Source of the DNA: Mesorhizobium sp.
GTDB taxonomy: Bacteria > Pseudomonadota > Alphaproteobacteria > Rhizobiales > Rhizobiaceae
Assembly (NCBI GenBank): GCA_004020315.1
Contig: SAQG01000005.1
Location: forward strand, 124,001-188,000
Direction: 5' to 3'
Length of the DNA: 64,000 nucleotides
A program made the translations under genes and the position numbers. Of this stretch, positions 21,215-29,206 are shown piece after piece. Under the pieces are notes generated by a model. That model was not told the DNA's origin, did not search any database, and saw only the letters and a program-made list of their open reading frames with translations. Within the stretch, counting starts at the first letter, position 1; every line of letters starts with the position of its first letter.

Positions 21215-22515
21215 TGGCTCCTCTTGCCAATAGGGGCATTGACGTCGTCACCTTCGGCTGCCGGCTGAACACCTACGAATCCGAGGTGATGCGGCGTGAA
21301 GCGGAAAGCGCTGGACTTGGCGCGCTGGAAGGCGGCGCCATCATCTTCAACACCTGCGCTGTCACCGGCGAGGCGGTGCGCCAGGCAAAACAGTCGATCC
21401 GCAAAGCCCGCCGCGAGAACCCGCAGGCCCGCATCATCGTCACCGGCTGCGCTGCGCAGACCGAGCCGCAGAATTTCGTTGCCATGGACGAGGTCGATCT
21501 CGTTCTCGGCAACGAGGAAAAGCTGAAGGCGCATTCCTATCGCGCGCTGCCGGATTTCGGCGTCAACGACACCGAGAAGGCCCGCGTCAACGATATCTTC
21601 TCGGTACGCGAGACGGCCGGCCACATGGTCGACGCCATCGAAGGCCGGGCGCGCGCCTTCGTCCAGGTGCAGAACGGTTGCGACCACCGCTGCACCTTCT
21701 GCATCATCCCCTATGGCCGCGGCAATTCGCGCTCGGTGCCGATGGGCGCCGTGGTCGAACAGGTTAAGCGGCTGAGCGGCAATGGCTATGCCGAGATCGT
21801 GCTGACCGGCGTCGACATGACCAGTTTCGGCGCCGACCTGCCGGGCAGCCCGAAACTCGGCAAATTGGTCAAGACAATCCTGAAGCAGGTGCCTGACGTA
21901 AAACGCCTGCGCCTCTCCTCGATCGATTCGATCGAGGCTGACGACGATCTGCTCGACGCCATCGCCACCGAGCCTCGGCTGATGCCGCATCTGCATCTGT
22001 CGCTGCAGGCGGGTGACGACATGATCCTGAAGCGAATGAAGCGCCGGCACAATCGGGATCAATCGATCCGTTTTTGCGAGGATTTGCGCAAGTTGCGCCC
22101 CGGCATCGTCTTCGGCGCCGACATCATCGCCGGCTTCCCGACCGAGACGGACGCCATGTTCGAAAAATCGCTGGAGATCGTCGAGGAATGCGGGCTGACG
22201 CATCTCCACGTCTTCCCGTTTTCGCCGCGCGAAGGCACCCCCGCCGCGCGTATGCCGCAGCTTCGCCGCGAGGTGGTCAATCAGCGCGCGGCACGGCTGC
22301 GCGCCGCCGGTGACGCCGCCTATATCAGTCACCTGTCCTCGCTCGCCGGAACGCGCCAGTCGATTCTGGTCGAGCGCGAAGGGCTCGGCCGTACCGAAGG
22401 CTTCACGCTTGCCGCGGTCTCCGCCGGCGCGCCGGGCGAAATCGTTGACGCTGATATCGCCGGCCATGACGGCGCGCGGCTGATCGCGGCGCCGCTTGCC
22501 GCCCGCGCCGCCTGA
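21214..22515 (+). CDS. mtaB: tRNA t6A37 methylthiotransferase MtaB
   Basis: A radical-SAM methylthiotransferase that converts t6A to ms2t6A at position 37 of tRNAs reading ANN codons. The N-terminal UPF0004 domain carries the three cluster cysteines C16, C48 and C79. The radical-SAM motif CxxxCxxC is C156, C160 and C163 (GCDHRCTFCIIPYGRG). A C-terminal TRAM-like domain follows. The 433-residue length and TFGCRLNTYES start distinguish it from MiaB and RimO. ATG 21214 overlaps the dapF stop by one base. Confidence 0.94.
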   Translation: MAPLANRGIDVVTFGCRLNTYESEVMRREAESAGLGALEGGAIIFNTCAVTGEAVRQAKQSIRKARRENPQARIIVTGCAAQTEPQNFVAMDEVDLVLGNEEKLKAHSYRALPDFGVNDTEKARVNDIFSVRETAGHMVDAIEGRARAFVQVQNGCDHRCTFCIIPYGRGNSRSVPMGAVVEQVKRLSGNGYAEIVLTGVDMTSFGADLPGSPKLGKLVKTILKQVPDVKRLRLSSIDSIEADDDLLDAIATEPRLMPHLHLSLQAGDDMILKRMKRRHNRDQSIRFCEDLRKLRPGIVFGADIIAGFPTETDAMFEKSLEIVEECGLTHLHVFPFSPREGTPAARMPQLRREVVNQRAARLRAAGDAAYISHLSSLAGTRQSILVEREGLGRTEGFTLAAVSAGAPGEIVDADIAGHDGARLIAAPLAARAA

Positions 22516-22526
22516 GACGCAAAAAC

Positions 22527-24314
22527 ATGGCTGGTTTTTTCAAGAAGATATTTTCGTTCGGCAAGAAGGAAGTGGTCGAGGAGCGGATCGACGAGGCCGC
22601 GCCGCTGCCGCCGATCAATTGGGATGCGCTGGAGGCGCTGAAGCCGGCCGCCGAGCAGGCCGTTCCGGAATTTTTGAAACGCGAAGAGCCTCGGCCCGAG
22701 GCAGAAACTCCGCCTCCGCCGCCGGTCGAGGCGGAAGCACCCGCGCCGCAGCCGGCGCCTGTTGAAGAGGCCGAACCTGCACCAACCATTCCGCCCGAGC
22801 CGGACATCCAGCCGAAACCTGCTCCGGTCGAGGAGCCCGAGGAGCCGACGCCAGAAGCCGCTCCCGTCTTTCGCGAGCCAGCTCCGGAGCCAGAGCCGGA
22901 GGAAATTCCTGAGCCAGAGCCGACGCAGCCAGAGATCGTCCAGACTGAGCCTCCGTCAGCCGAACGTGGCGCTGCCCCTCATCCGCCTGCCGGCACCTTC
23001 TCCCCGTACAGAGACAGGGAGAAGGGTGCTGATCGTCACGCCGAGCCTCCTCTTGAAAGCGGCAAAGAAGAAACTCCAACGCTGACGCCCCTCTCTCCCC
23101 GTCCCTTACGGGGAGAGGGTAAGGGTGAGGGGCAGCGCGAACCTGCGCAAGATACCGCACCGGCCGCCGAGGTCCCCTCAGCAGCGCCCGAGCCTGAGGC
23201 GCCGCCGGCCGAAATCCCGCCGCCCATTCGCCAGCCGACGCCGGTCGAGGCGAAGCCGGTGCTGGCCGAGATCGCACCGGAGCCGGAAGCCGTCCCGCAA
23301 CCGCCGCCGGAGCCAAAGCCCGCCCCCGGCAAGGTCACCGTAACTAGGAAGGTCGAGCAGAAGGCTGAGCCGCAGAAGGCGCCGGAACCGGCACCGAAAC
23401 GCTCGTGGTTCCAGCGCATGAAGGAGGGGCTTGCCCGCTCTTCCCGGGAACTGTCAGGCAACCTCGCCGGCGTCTTCACCAAGCGCAAGCTCGACGAGGA
23501 CACGCTGCAGGATCTGGAGGACGTGCTGATCCGCGCCGATCTCGGCATGGAGACGGCCCTGCGCATCACCGATTCGCTGTCCGCCAGCCGCTACGGCAAG
23601 GATGTCTCCGAGACGGAGGTGCGCGCCATCATGGCGGCCGAGGTGGAGAAGGTGCTGACCCACGTCGCCATGCCGCTGGAGCTCGACCTCAGCCACAAAC
23701 CGCATGTCATCCTTGTCGTCGGCGTCAACGGCACCGGCAAGACCACGACTATCGGCAAGCTCGCGGCAAAGCTCACCGACGGCGGCCTGTCGGTGATGCT
23801 CGCAGCCGGCGACACGTTCCGCGCCGCCGCAATTGAGCAATTGAAGATCTGGGGCGAGCGCACCAAGTCGCCGGTCATCGCCTCGAAACTCGGTGCCGAT
23901 GCGGCAGGTCTTGCCTACGACGCCTTCGAACAGGCCAGGCAAGCCGGCTCCGACGTGCTGATCATCGACACCGCCGGGCGGCTGCAGAACAAGACCGAGC
24001 TGATGGCGGAGCTCGAAAAAATCGTCCGAGTGCTGGGCAAGCTCGACCCGGAGGCGCCGCACACCGTGCTGCAGACGGTCGACGCCACCACCGGCCAAAA
24101 CGCGCTCAACCAGGTCGAGATCTTCCGCAATGTCGCCGGCGTCAACGGTCTGGTGATGACCAAGCTGGACGGCACCGCGCGCGGCGGTATTCTGGTGGCG
24201 ATCGCGGCAAAGCACAAGTTGCCGGTCTATTTCATCGGCGTCGGCGAACAGGTCGACGACCTCGAACCATTCTCCGCAAGCGAGTTCGCCAGGGCGATCG
24301 CTGGAGTGGCCTAA
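22527..24314 (+). CDS. ftsY: Signal recognition particle receptor FtsY
   Basis: FtsY is the SRP receptor GTPase for co-translational membrane targeting. This 595-residue form has a basic N-terminal amphipathic start (MAGFFKKIFSFGKKE), a long acidic proline/glutamate-rich A domain to about residue 290, then the NG domain. GTPase motifs are G1 GVNGTGKTTT at 399, DTFRAAAIEQL, DTAGRLQNK and TKLDGTARGG. Residues about 154-208 are encoded by a palindromic repeat element inserted in frame. It follows mtaB by 11 bases. Confidence 0.96.
   Translation: MAGFFKKIFSFGKKEVVEERIDEAAPLPPINWDALEALKPAAEQAVPEFLKREEPRPEAETPPPPPVEAEAPAPQPAPVEEAEPAPTIPPEPDIQPKPAPVEEPEEPTPEAAPVFREPAPEPEPEEIPEPEPTQPEIVQTEPPSAERGAAPHPPAGTFSPYRDREKGADRHAEPPLESGKEETPTLTPLSPRPLRGEGKGEGQREPAQDTAPAAEVPSAAPEPEAPPAEIPPPIRQPTPVEAKPVLAEIAPEPEAVPQPPPEPKPAPGKVTVTRKVEQKAEPQKAPEPAPKRSWFQRMKEGLARSSRELSGNLAGVFTKRKLDEDTLQDLEDVLIRADLGMETALRITDSLSASRYGKDVSETEVRAIMAAEVEKVLTHVAMPLELDLSHKPHVILVVGVNGTGKTTTIGKLAAKLTDGGLSVMLAAGDTFRAAAIEQLKIWGERTKSPVIASKLGADAAGLAYDAFEQARQAGSDVLIIDTAGRLQNKTELMAELEKIVRVLGKLDPEAPHTVLQTVDATTGQNALNQVEIFRNVAGVNGLVMTKLDGTARGGILVAIAAKHKLPVYFIGVGEQVDDLEPFSASEFARAIAGVA
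22990..23143 (+). repeat. Two-armed palindromic repeat inside ftsY
   Basis: The first arm is CCTTCTCCC (22996-23004) paired with 23017-23025. The second is CTCTCCCCGT (23093-23102) paired with 23108-23117, followed by the trailer AAGGGTGAGGGGCAGCG. Similar elements occur in intergenic DNA at 53321-53425 and 62170-62325. Here it stays open and adds residues such as LSPRPLRGEGKGEGQRE to the disordered A domain. It resembles rhizobial intergenic mosaic elements in form. Confidence 0.85.
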
Positions 24315-24317
24315 AAA

Positions 24318-24360
24318 GCATGATCCCATGAAGTCGCAGACTTCTTGGAGGATTATGCGC
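24318..24360. repeat. Palindromic intergenic repeat, GCATGATCC family
   Basis: The stretch starts GCATGATCC and ends GGATTATGCGC, with an inner GAAGTC/GACTTC hairpin. It begins just after the ftsY stop and its right end runs to within 14 bases of the yciB start. A longer copy is at 27168-27233 and shares the core GCAGACTT. This is a familiar rhizobial type of mobile palindrome. Confidence 0.6.
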
Positions 24361-24373
24361 AAAAAGGAAGCCT

Positions 24374-25048
24374 ATGAACCCGCCCATCCTCGAACGCGAC
24401 CCGTCCGATCCGCAGAAGCAGAAGAAGGAAGGCGTCAATCCGCTGCTCAAAATGGTGCTGGAGCTCGGCCCATTGATGGTGTTCTTCTTCGCCAATGCGC
24501 GCGGCGCATGGCTGTCGCAGAAATTTCCGGCGCTGGCCGAATTCGGCGGGCCGATCTTCGTCGCCACCGGCCTGTTCATGGCCGCGACTGCGATCGCGCT
24601 GGCCGCGTCCTGGCTGCTCACCCGCACCTTGCCGATCATGCCGATGGTGTCGGGCGTCGTCGTCTTCGTCTTCGGCGCGCTGACGCTCTACCTGCAGGAT
24701 GACATCTTCATCAAGATGAAGCCGACCATCGTCAACATGCTGTTCGGCGGCGTGCTGCTCGGCGGCCTGTTCTTCGGCAAGTCGCTGCTCGGCTACGTCT
24801 TCGATTCGGCCTTCAGCCTCGATGCCGAGGGCTGGAAGAAACTCACCTTCCGCTGGGGCCTGTTTTTCCTGTTTCTGGCCCTTGTCAACGAAGTGGTCTG
24901 GCGGAATTTTTCCACCGACGCCTGGGTTACCTTCAAGGTCTGGGGAATCATGCCGATCACGCTTCTTTTCACCTTCAGCCAGATGCCGCTGATCATGCGC
25001 CATTCGCTTGAAGGCAAGCCCGGAACAGAAGGGAAGCCCGGCAAGTAG
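24374..25048 (+). CDS. yciB: Inner membrane-spanning protein YciB (septation protein A)
   Basis: The 224-residue integral membrane protein has a polar N-terminal 24 residues, then five or six hydrophobic helices. Family features are [19 protein letters not shown] at the start, [18 protein letters not shown] in the centre and [19 protein letters not shown] near the end. YciB/IspZ is linked to cell envelope maintenance and septation. It follows ftsY, a conserved alphaproteobacterial order. Confidence 0.93.
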   Translation: MNPPILERDPSDPQKQKKEGVNPLLKMVLELGPLMVFFFANARGAWLSQKFPALAEFGGPIFVATGLFMAATAIALAASWLLTRTLPIMPMVSGVVVFVFGALTLYLQDDIFIKMKPTIVNMLFGGVLLGGLFFGKSLLGYVFDSAFSLDAEGWKKLTFRWGLFFLFLALVNEVVWRNFSTDAWVTFKVWGIMPITLLFTFSQMPLIMRHSLEGKPGTEGKPGK

Positions 25049-25064
25049 GGGTCAAGGAGAGGGC

Positions 25065-25685
25065 ATGGAATTCGTCACCACGCGCGAAGAGCTGAGAACG
25101 ATCTACAAGACGCCTCGGCCGACCGACGGCTCGATCCGCAAGGAGCTGAAGGCGCTGGATGGCCACAGCCGTTCCTTCATCGGCAAAAGCCCGTTCGTGC
25201 TGATCGGCTCCTCCGACGGCGCCGGCAACGCTGATGTGACGCCGAAGGGTGACAGACCGGGCTTCGCCGCCGTGCTCGACGAGAAGACCATCGCCATCCC
25301 CGACCGGCCCGGCAACAACCGGCTCGACACGCTGGAGAACATTCTTCTCAACCCATCGGTCGGGCTGCTCTTCCTCATCCCGGGCATGAACGAGACGCTG
25401 CGCGTTAACGGCGACGCCCGCATCACCGTTGATGCGGTCTTGCGCGAGCGCCTCGCCGTCGACGGCAAGGAACCGCAAAGCGTCGTCCTGGTGACGGTCA
25501 AGGCCGCCTACATGCATTGCGCAAAGGCCTTCATGCGCTCCGATCTGTGGAAGCCGGAAACCTGGTACGACCGCGCGACGTTGCCGACGCTCGGCCAGAT
25601 CCTGCGCGACCAGCTGGCGCTCGCCGATTCGGCCGAGGCGACGGACCGCTGGCTGGACGAAGAATACAAACACACCATGTGGTAA
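25065..25685 (+). CDS. Pyridoxamine 5'-phosphate oxidase family (FMN-binding) protein
   Basis: A 206-residue split-barrel flavoprotein of the PPOX class, close to the MSMEG_1061-type subfamily. Readable features are PFVLIGSSDGAGNADVTPKGD, IAIPDRPGNNRLDTLENIL binding flavin phosphate, and VGLLFLIPGMNETLRVNG. The C-terminal YMHCAKAFMRSDLW is typical. The substrate is unknown; such proteins reduce small molecules using FMN or F420. ATG 25065 has GGAGAG 5 bases upstream. Confidence 0.85.
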   Translation: MEFVTTREELRTIYKTPRPTDGSIRKELKALDGHSRSFIGKSPFVLIGSSDGAGNADVTPKGDRPGFAAVLDEKTIAIPDRPGNNRLDTLENILLNPSVGLLFLIPGMNETLRVNGDARITVDAVLRERLAVDGKEPQSVVLVTVKAAYMHCAKAFMRSDLWKPETWYDRATLPTLGQILRDQLALADSAEATDRWLDEEYKHTMW

Positions 25686-25690
25686 ATCTT

Positions 25691-25761
25691 CTCGGGAGCG
25701 ATCCGCCCGAGAGGACATAGCAATGTCCTCCCTTGGATATTGCTATGCCTTGGATATTGCT
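25691..25761. repeat. Hairpins and 14-base direct repeat
   Basis: Two hairpins, CTCGGG...CCCGAG (25691-25711) and GAGGACAT-AGCA-ATGTCCTC (25711-25730), are followed by the direct repeat CCTTGGATATTGCT at 25731-25744 and 25748-25761. They lie between the convergent PPOX and SMP-30 genes and could end transcription from either side, although no clear T-run is present. Confidence 0.55.
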
Positions 25762-25771
25762 TGGCGGCCGC

Positions 25772-26689
25772 TCAGTAGGTTTTTGCACCGTTGACCATCA
25801 GCCGAACCATGTAGAGCGAGGTCGTGCCGGCGATGTAGAGGCAGTTCAGCTTGTTGCCGCCGAACACGCAGTTGGCGACGACTTCCGGCACCTTGATCTT
25901 GCCGATCAGCGTCCCGTCCGGATCGTAGCAATGGATGCCGTCGGCAGCACTGGTCCAGATCCGCCCTTGATCGTCGAGCCTGAAGCCATCGAACAGGCCG
26001 GCCGTGCAGTCGGCGAAGACCTTTCCGCCGGAAACCTTCTTGCCACCCTCGTCGACATTGAACACCCGCATATGCGCCGGATTTTGTGCGCCATGCGTGC
26101 GGCCGGTATCGACGACATAGAGCATGCTCTCGTCGAGCGAGAAGGCAAGCCCGTTGGGCCTGACCATGTCGGTGATCACTGCTTCGATCTCACCGGTGCC
26201 GGGATCGGCCCGGTAGACATGGCAGGCGCCGATCTCGCTCTCGGCCCTGTCGCCCTCGTAATCCGTATCGATGCCGTAGGTCGGATCGGTGAACCAGATC
26301 GAGCCATCGGACTTGACCACCGCATCATTGGGCGAGTTCAGCCGCTTGCCGCGCCATTTGTCGGCGATGGTGGTGATCGAGCCGTCATGCTCGGTGCGGC
26401 TGACCCGGCGGCCCGAGTGCTCGCAAGTGACCAGCCGGCCCTGCCGGTCGACGGTGTTGCCGTTGGAATTGCCCGACGGCTGCCGGAACACGCTGACGCT
26501 GCCGTCGGTCTCGTCGTAGCGCAGCATGCGGTTGTTGGGGATGTCTGACCAGACCACATAGCGGCCGGCCGCAAACCAGGCCGGCCCTTCCGCCCACCGG
26601 CATCCGGTGAACAGCTTGTCGACTTGCGCGTTGCTGTTGAACAGCCGCGCAAAACGTGGATCGAGAATCTCGTAGTCTTCGGCGGCCAT
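25772..26689 (-). CDS. SMP-30/gluconolactonase/LRE family protein
   Basis: A 305-residue six-bladed beta-propeller lactonase. The metal-binding Glu is E34 in CRWAEGPAWF, with SDIPNNRML following. RPNGLAFSLDESMLYVVDTG supplies the Asn and Asp of the metal site. These enzymes hydrolyse sugar lactones such as gluconolactone, or related esters. No signal peptide is evident. GGAGGAAA just upstream of ATG 26689 supports this start over the upstream frame. The gene stands alone, so the lactone cannot be named. Confidence 0.88.
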   Translation of the reverse strand: MAAEDYEILDPRFARLFNSNAQVDKLFTGCRWAEGPAWFAAGRYVVWSDIPNNRMLRYDETDGSVSVFRQPSGNSNGNTVDRQGRLVTCEHSGRRVSRTEHDGSITTIADKWRGKRLNSPNDAVVKSDGSIWFTDPTYGIDTDYEGDRAESEIGACHVYRADPGTGEIEAVITDMVRPNGLAFSLDESMLYVVDTGRTHGAQNPAHMRVFNVDEGGKKVSGGKVFADCTAGLFDGFRLDDQGRIWTSAADGIHCYDPDGTLIGKIKVPEVVANCVFGGNKLNCLYIAGTTSLYMVRLMVNGAKTY

Positions 26690-26794
26690 GGTTTTCCTCC
26701 CAGTCATGCAAATCGGTGATGCCGGCGCGATCAAGCCAGCCGGCGATCGATATGGCAAGATCGCTGATATCACTTCACCGCATCTTGAGACACT

Positions 26795-26825
26795 GAGGCA
26801 AACGGCGGCAAAACCGCCTTGCCTC
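26795..26825. other. Strong hairpin in a divergent intergenic region
   Basis: GAGGCAA and an inner GGCGG pair with CCGCC and TTGCCTC, leaving a two-base bulge and CAAAA loop. It lies between the SMP-30 start and the DUF1127 gene. It may be a regulatory stem or a terminator on a transcript not defined here. The remainder of 26690-26993 holds only the dyad described next and no gene that I can support. Confidence 0.45.
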
Positions 26826-26878
26826 AATGAGGGGCTCGAATGACGGGTTCCTGCCCCGTTAACCGGCTATGCGCTCAG

Positions 26879-26895
26879 TGCAATGGTGCATTGCA
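26879..26895. promoter_or_regulatory. Operator-like dyad upstream of the DUF1127 gene
   Basis: TGCAATG-GTG-CATTGCA is a perfect 7-bp dyad with a 3-base centre, 99 bases upstream of the DUF1127 start. Its size and symmetry fit a binding site for a dimeric regulator. No matching regulator gene is in the window. Confidence 0.35.
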
Positions 26896-26993
26896 ACATC
26901 TTCTTTTTGCGACGCACCATAACTATGTCATGCTTCGTATCGATCAGGGAGGAACAACCTGCCGCAACAATGCGGCACAGAAGGAACCTCGCT

Positions 26994-27161
26994 ATGATTC
27001 TCGACAGCCTCATGAGCCGCGCTCGCACCAGCATCGCCAAGCGCCGGCAATACAACCGTCTCGTCGCCGAAATCGACAGCTTTTCCAGCCGCGATCTGGC
27101 CGACATGCGCGCCGACCGCAGCGAAATGCTCTATCAGGTCCACAAGCAGATCTACGGCTGA
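26994..27161 (+). CDS. DUF1127 domain small protein
   Basis: A 55-residue basic protein, MILDSLMSRARTSIAKR..., with the DUF1127 (YjiS-like) pattern YNRLVAEIDSFSSRDLADM. ATG 26994 follows AAGGA by 7 bases. Small DUF1127 proteins in alphaproteobacteria are linked to RNA binding, phosphate and carbon responses and stress; the role of this one is not known. A palindromic repeat begins 6 bases after the stop. Confidence 0.88.
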   Translation: MILDSLMSRARTSIAKRRQYNRLVAEIDSFSSRDLADMRADRSEMLYQVHKQIYG

Positions 27162-27167
27162 GGCGAA

Positions 27168-27233
27168 CGCATGATCCCGAACCGGAGGTCAGCGCAGCAA
27201 AAAGTTGCAGACTTTTCGGACGAGATCATGCGC
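27168..27233. repeat. Palindromic intergenic repeat, GCATGATCC family
   Basis: CGCATGATCC at the left end pairs with GAGATCATGCGC at the right end. The core contains GTTGCAGACTTTTCGG, related to the copy at 24318-24360. It follows the DUF1127 stop and precedes the convergent DUF2332 gene end. Confidence 0.65.
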
Positions 27234-27254
27234 AACCAGAACTGTTTGATCGGC

Positions 27255-28298
27255 TTAGCCAATCCATTCGATCCAGCGGCCGTGGTAATCGCAATGGGCC
27301 AGGCGGCGTGTCTCGCCGCCCGGCCATAGGGTGAGGCTGAGCACTGCCCATGGCTTTGTGGGATCGCGCGGCTCCATCCTCAGCCTTGCGATAGGCGCAG
27401 CGGCCGTGGCCTGTCTGCCCGCCCGCTCCAGGGTGGCGGTGATGGCATCCTTGGCCGCCCGCGGCAGGTATTGCCACATGATCGAATGATAGAGCACGAA
27501 GGCGCCGCCCGGCTGCCGCGCGGCCACTGCCTTCTCGACAAAATCCGCCGCGTCCGCTTTGACAAGCAGCGGTGGAAACTTTTCGGCAAGTGACAGCGCG
27601 GCGTCGAGCCGGGCCAGCCGCGCTGCCTGATCGGCCCAGACGTAAGACCGAAGCCGTAAACGCGCCGCTGCGTCGGCGATGTCGAACGGCGCGATGTCGC
27701 AGCCGGCGCGATGGCGGACGTTGATCTCCCCACCAAGCGGAACAGCGCGACCGCGCACCTCCGGCGCCAATCGGACGGGGGAGGCCGGGTCGCCCCACTC
27801 GGCATCGCCGTAGCGATAGTGAAAGCTGTCGAACAGGAGATTGAGCCCGGCGCTGGCGCCGATCTCGCACAGATCCAGCGGCAGGCCGGTTTCGCGCGCG
27901 ACCGTCAGAAATCCAGGCAGGAGCATCGCCGACCGGGCGATTTCATTGGTCTGCGGCGCGCCGGCGAGGCCGGCGACGATCTGCTCGTCGGATCGCGCAA
28001 TTGCCTCCGCCAGCCCCTCCGCGATCTCGGATTCGCTTGCCTGGTTGGGCGGATAGACCAGCGCCAGTCGCTCGCTGGCACCCGTCAGGACCAACGTATG
28101 CAGCGCGCCACAGACCCGCAATGCGAGGCCGTCGGCGCGCGCGTCGCCCGGCCAGCCGAGCACCGCCTGCCCGGTCCTGGTGTTTGCGTCGAGAACCTTG
28201 GCCAGCGCACGGCATAAATTCGCTGTGAATGGCGACCCCAGTCCATCGCAGGCTTTCGCCTGAGCCAGAAAATGGTCGCGGATGTCTCGTTCGTCCAT
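27255..28298 (-). CDS. DUF2332 domain-containing protein
   Basis: A 347-residue cytoplasmic protein with the DUF2332 signature. It has the N-terminal AQAKACDGLGSPFTANLC, PPNQASESEIAEGLAEAI in the middle, LDLCEIGASAGLNLLFDSF (a glycine-rich loop like a methyltransferase SAM site) and FVLYHSIMWQYLP near the C-terminus. The SAM-like loop suggests a Rossmann methyltransferase fold but activity is unproven. It lies 15 bases after ccmG, possibly in the same transcript. Confidence 0.85.
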   Translation of the reverse strand: MDERDIRDHFLAQAKACDGLGSPFTANLCRALAKVLDANTRTGQAVLGWPGDARADGLALRVCGALHTLVLTGASERLALVYPPNQASESEIAEGLAEAIARSDEQIVAGLAGAPQTNEIARSAMLLPGFLTVARETGLPLDLCEIGASAGLNLLFDSFHYRYGDAEWGDPASPVRLAPEVRGRAVPLGGEINVRHRAGCDIAPFDIADAAARLRLRSYVWADQAARLARLDAALSLAEKFPPLLVKADAADFVEKAVAARQPGGAFVLYHSIMWQYLPRAAKDAITATLERAGRQATAAAPIARLRMEPRDPTKPWAVLSLTLWPGGETRRLAHCDYHGRWIEWIG

Positions 28299-28313
28299 CT
28301 CGTTTCCGGCGTC

Positions 28314-28892
28314 TCAGCCCGGTGCGGCCAGCGCCTTCTCGACTTCCGGCAAAAGCAGCGTCTGTGCCGAGCCTGGCGTCAGCGGGCCGACGTGCTTGTA
28401 GGCGATCTTGCCGTCCTTGCCGACGACAAAAGTCTCCGGCACGCCGTAGACGCCCCAGTCGATCGCCGCGCGCCCCGCCGCGTCGACGCCGATCGCCTGG
28501 AACGGGTTGCCGAGATTGCCGAGGAACCGACGGGCGTTTTCCGGCTGGTCCTTGTAGTTGAGCGCAGCCATGACGAAGCGCTTGTCCTGCGACAACGCCA
28601 GCAGCACCGGATGTTCGTCGCGGCATGGCCCGCACCACGACGCAAAGACGTTGACCAGCGTGACCTTGCCGGCGAACTGCCTGGAATCGAGCCCCGGCAA
28701 TTTCATGCCCTCCAGCGGCGGCAGATTGGTCTGCGGGGCGGGCAGGCCGATCAGTGCCGATGGCACTTCCGACGTGTCGCGACCGGACAGCAGCTGCGTC
28801 AGGAACAACGCCGCCAGCCCAAGGAAAATCAGCAACGGCAAAAGCACGATCAGGCGCCGCCCGCGCGCCGGTGTTTCCGTTTCCATGCTCAT
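28314..28892 (-). CDS. ccmG: Thiol:disulfide interchange protein CcmG/DsbE
   Basis: CcmG is a membrane-anchored periplasmic thioredoxin-like protein that reduces the haem-binding thiols of apocytochrome c. The 192-residue protein has one N-terminal helix (residues 13-35) and the active site WCGPC (C87, C90) in FASWCGPCRDEHP. GVYGVPETFVVGKDG gives the cis-Pro loop. ATG 28892 overlaps the ccmD stop as ATGA. It belongs to the ccmA-ccmB-ccmD-ccmG cluster. Confidence 0.95.
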   Translation of the reverse strand: MSMETETPARGRRLIVLLPLLIFLGLAALFLTQLLSGRDTSEVPSALIGLPAPQTNLPPLEGMKLPGLDSRQFAGKVTLVNVFASWCGPCRDEHPVLLALSQDKRFVMAALNYKDQPENARRFLGNLGNPFQAIGVDAAGRAAIDWGVYGVPETFVVGKDGKIAYKHVGPLTPGSAQTLLLPEVEKALAAPG

Positions 28893-29056
28893 GATTTTCC
28901 CGCCTTGTCGGAGCGCCGCCGCACGCCGGATGCTTCTAGCTCGGCGAGATCTTTCTTGCGTGCCCGCTGGTCGAGAAGGATCCAGCCGATCAGCCCGGCC
29001 AGCACAACGGCCGTGATGGCATAGGCAGCTGCCACATAGAGCGCATGCGCGCTCAT
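28889..29056 (-). CDS. ccmD: Haem exporter protein CcmD
   Basis: The 55-residue product MSAHALYVAAAYAITAV... has one transmembrane helix and a charged C-terminal tail (DQRARKKDLAELEASGVRRR). CcmD stabilises the CcmABC complex and helps release holo-CcmE. A strong GGAGGAGGG lies 6 bases upstream of ATG 29056. Normally ccmC comes directly before it, but here only 150 bases separate it from ccmB. Confidence 0.92.
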   Translation of the reverse strand: MSAHALYVAAAYAITAVVLAGLIGWILLDQRARKKDLAELEASGVRRRSDKAGKS

Positions 29057-29206
29057 ATGGGTCCCTCCTCCAGTGCAAAACCTTTCAGCCGGACCATCTC
29101 GCTTCGTTCCAACATGCCTTCCCTTAACCTTGCGCCATCGGCTTCGCAATCGACAGCAGCGCCGCAGCCCTTGAAGCCATGTAATCACGAACGATGGCCA
29201 GCCACA

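Noticed and set aside
20857..22467. 536-codon minus-strand frame over dapF-mtaB
   Set aside because: Antisense shadow caused by high GC; the plus strand has clear conserved cysteines of both enzymes.
22990..23143. Repeat in ftsY as a CRISPR-like array
   Set aside because: Only two different hairpins, no regularly spaced identical repeats and no cas genes in the window.
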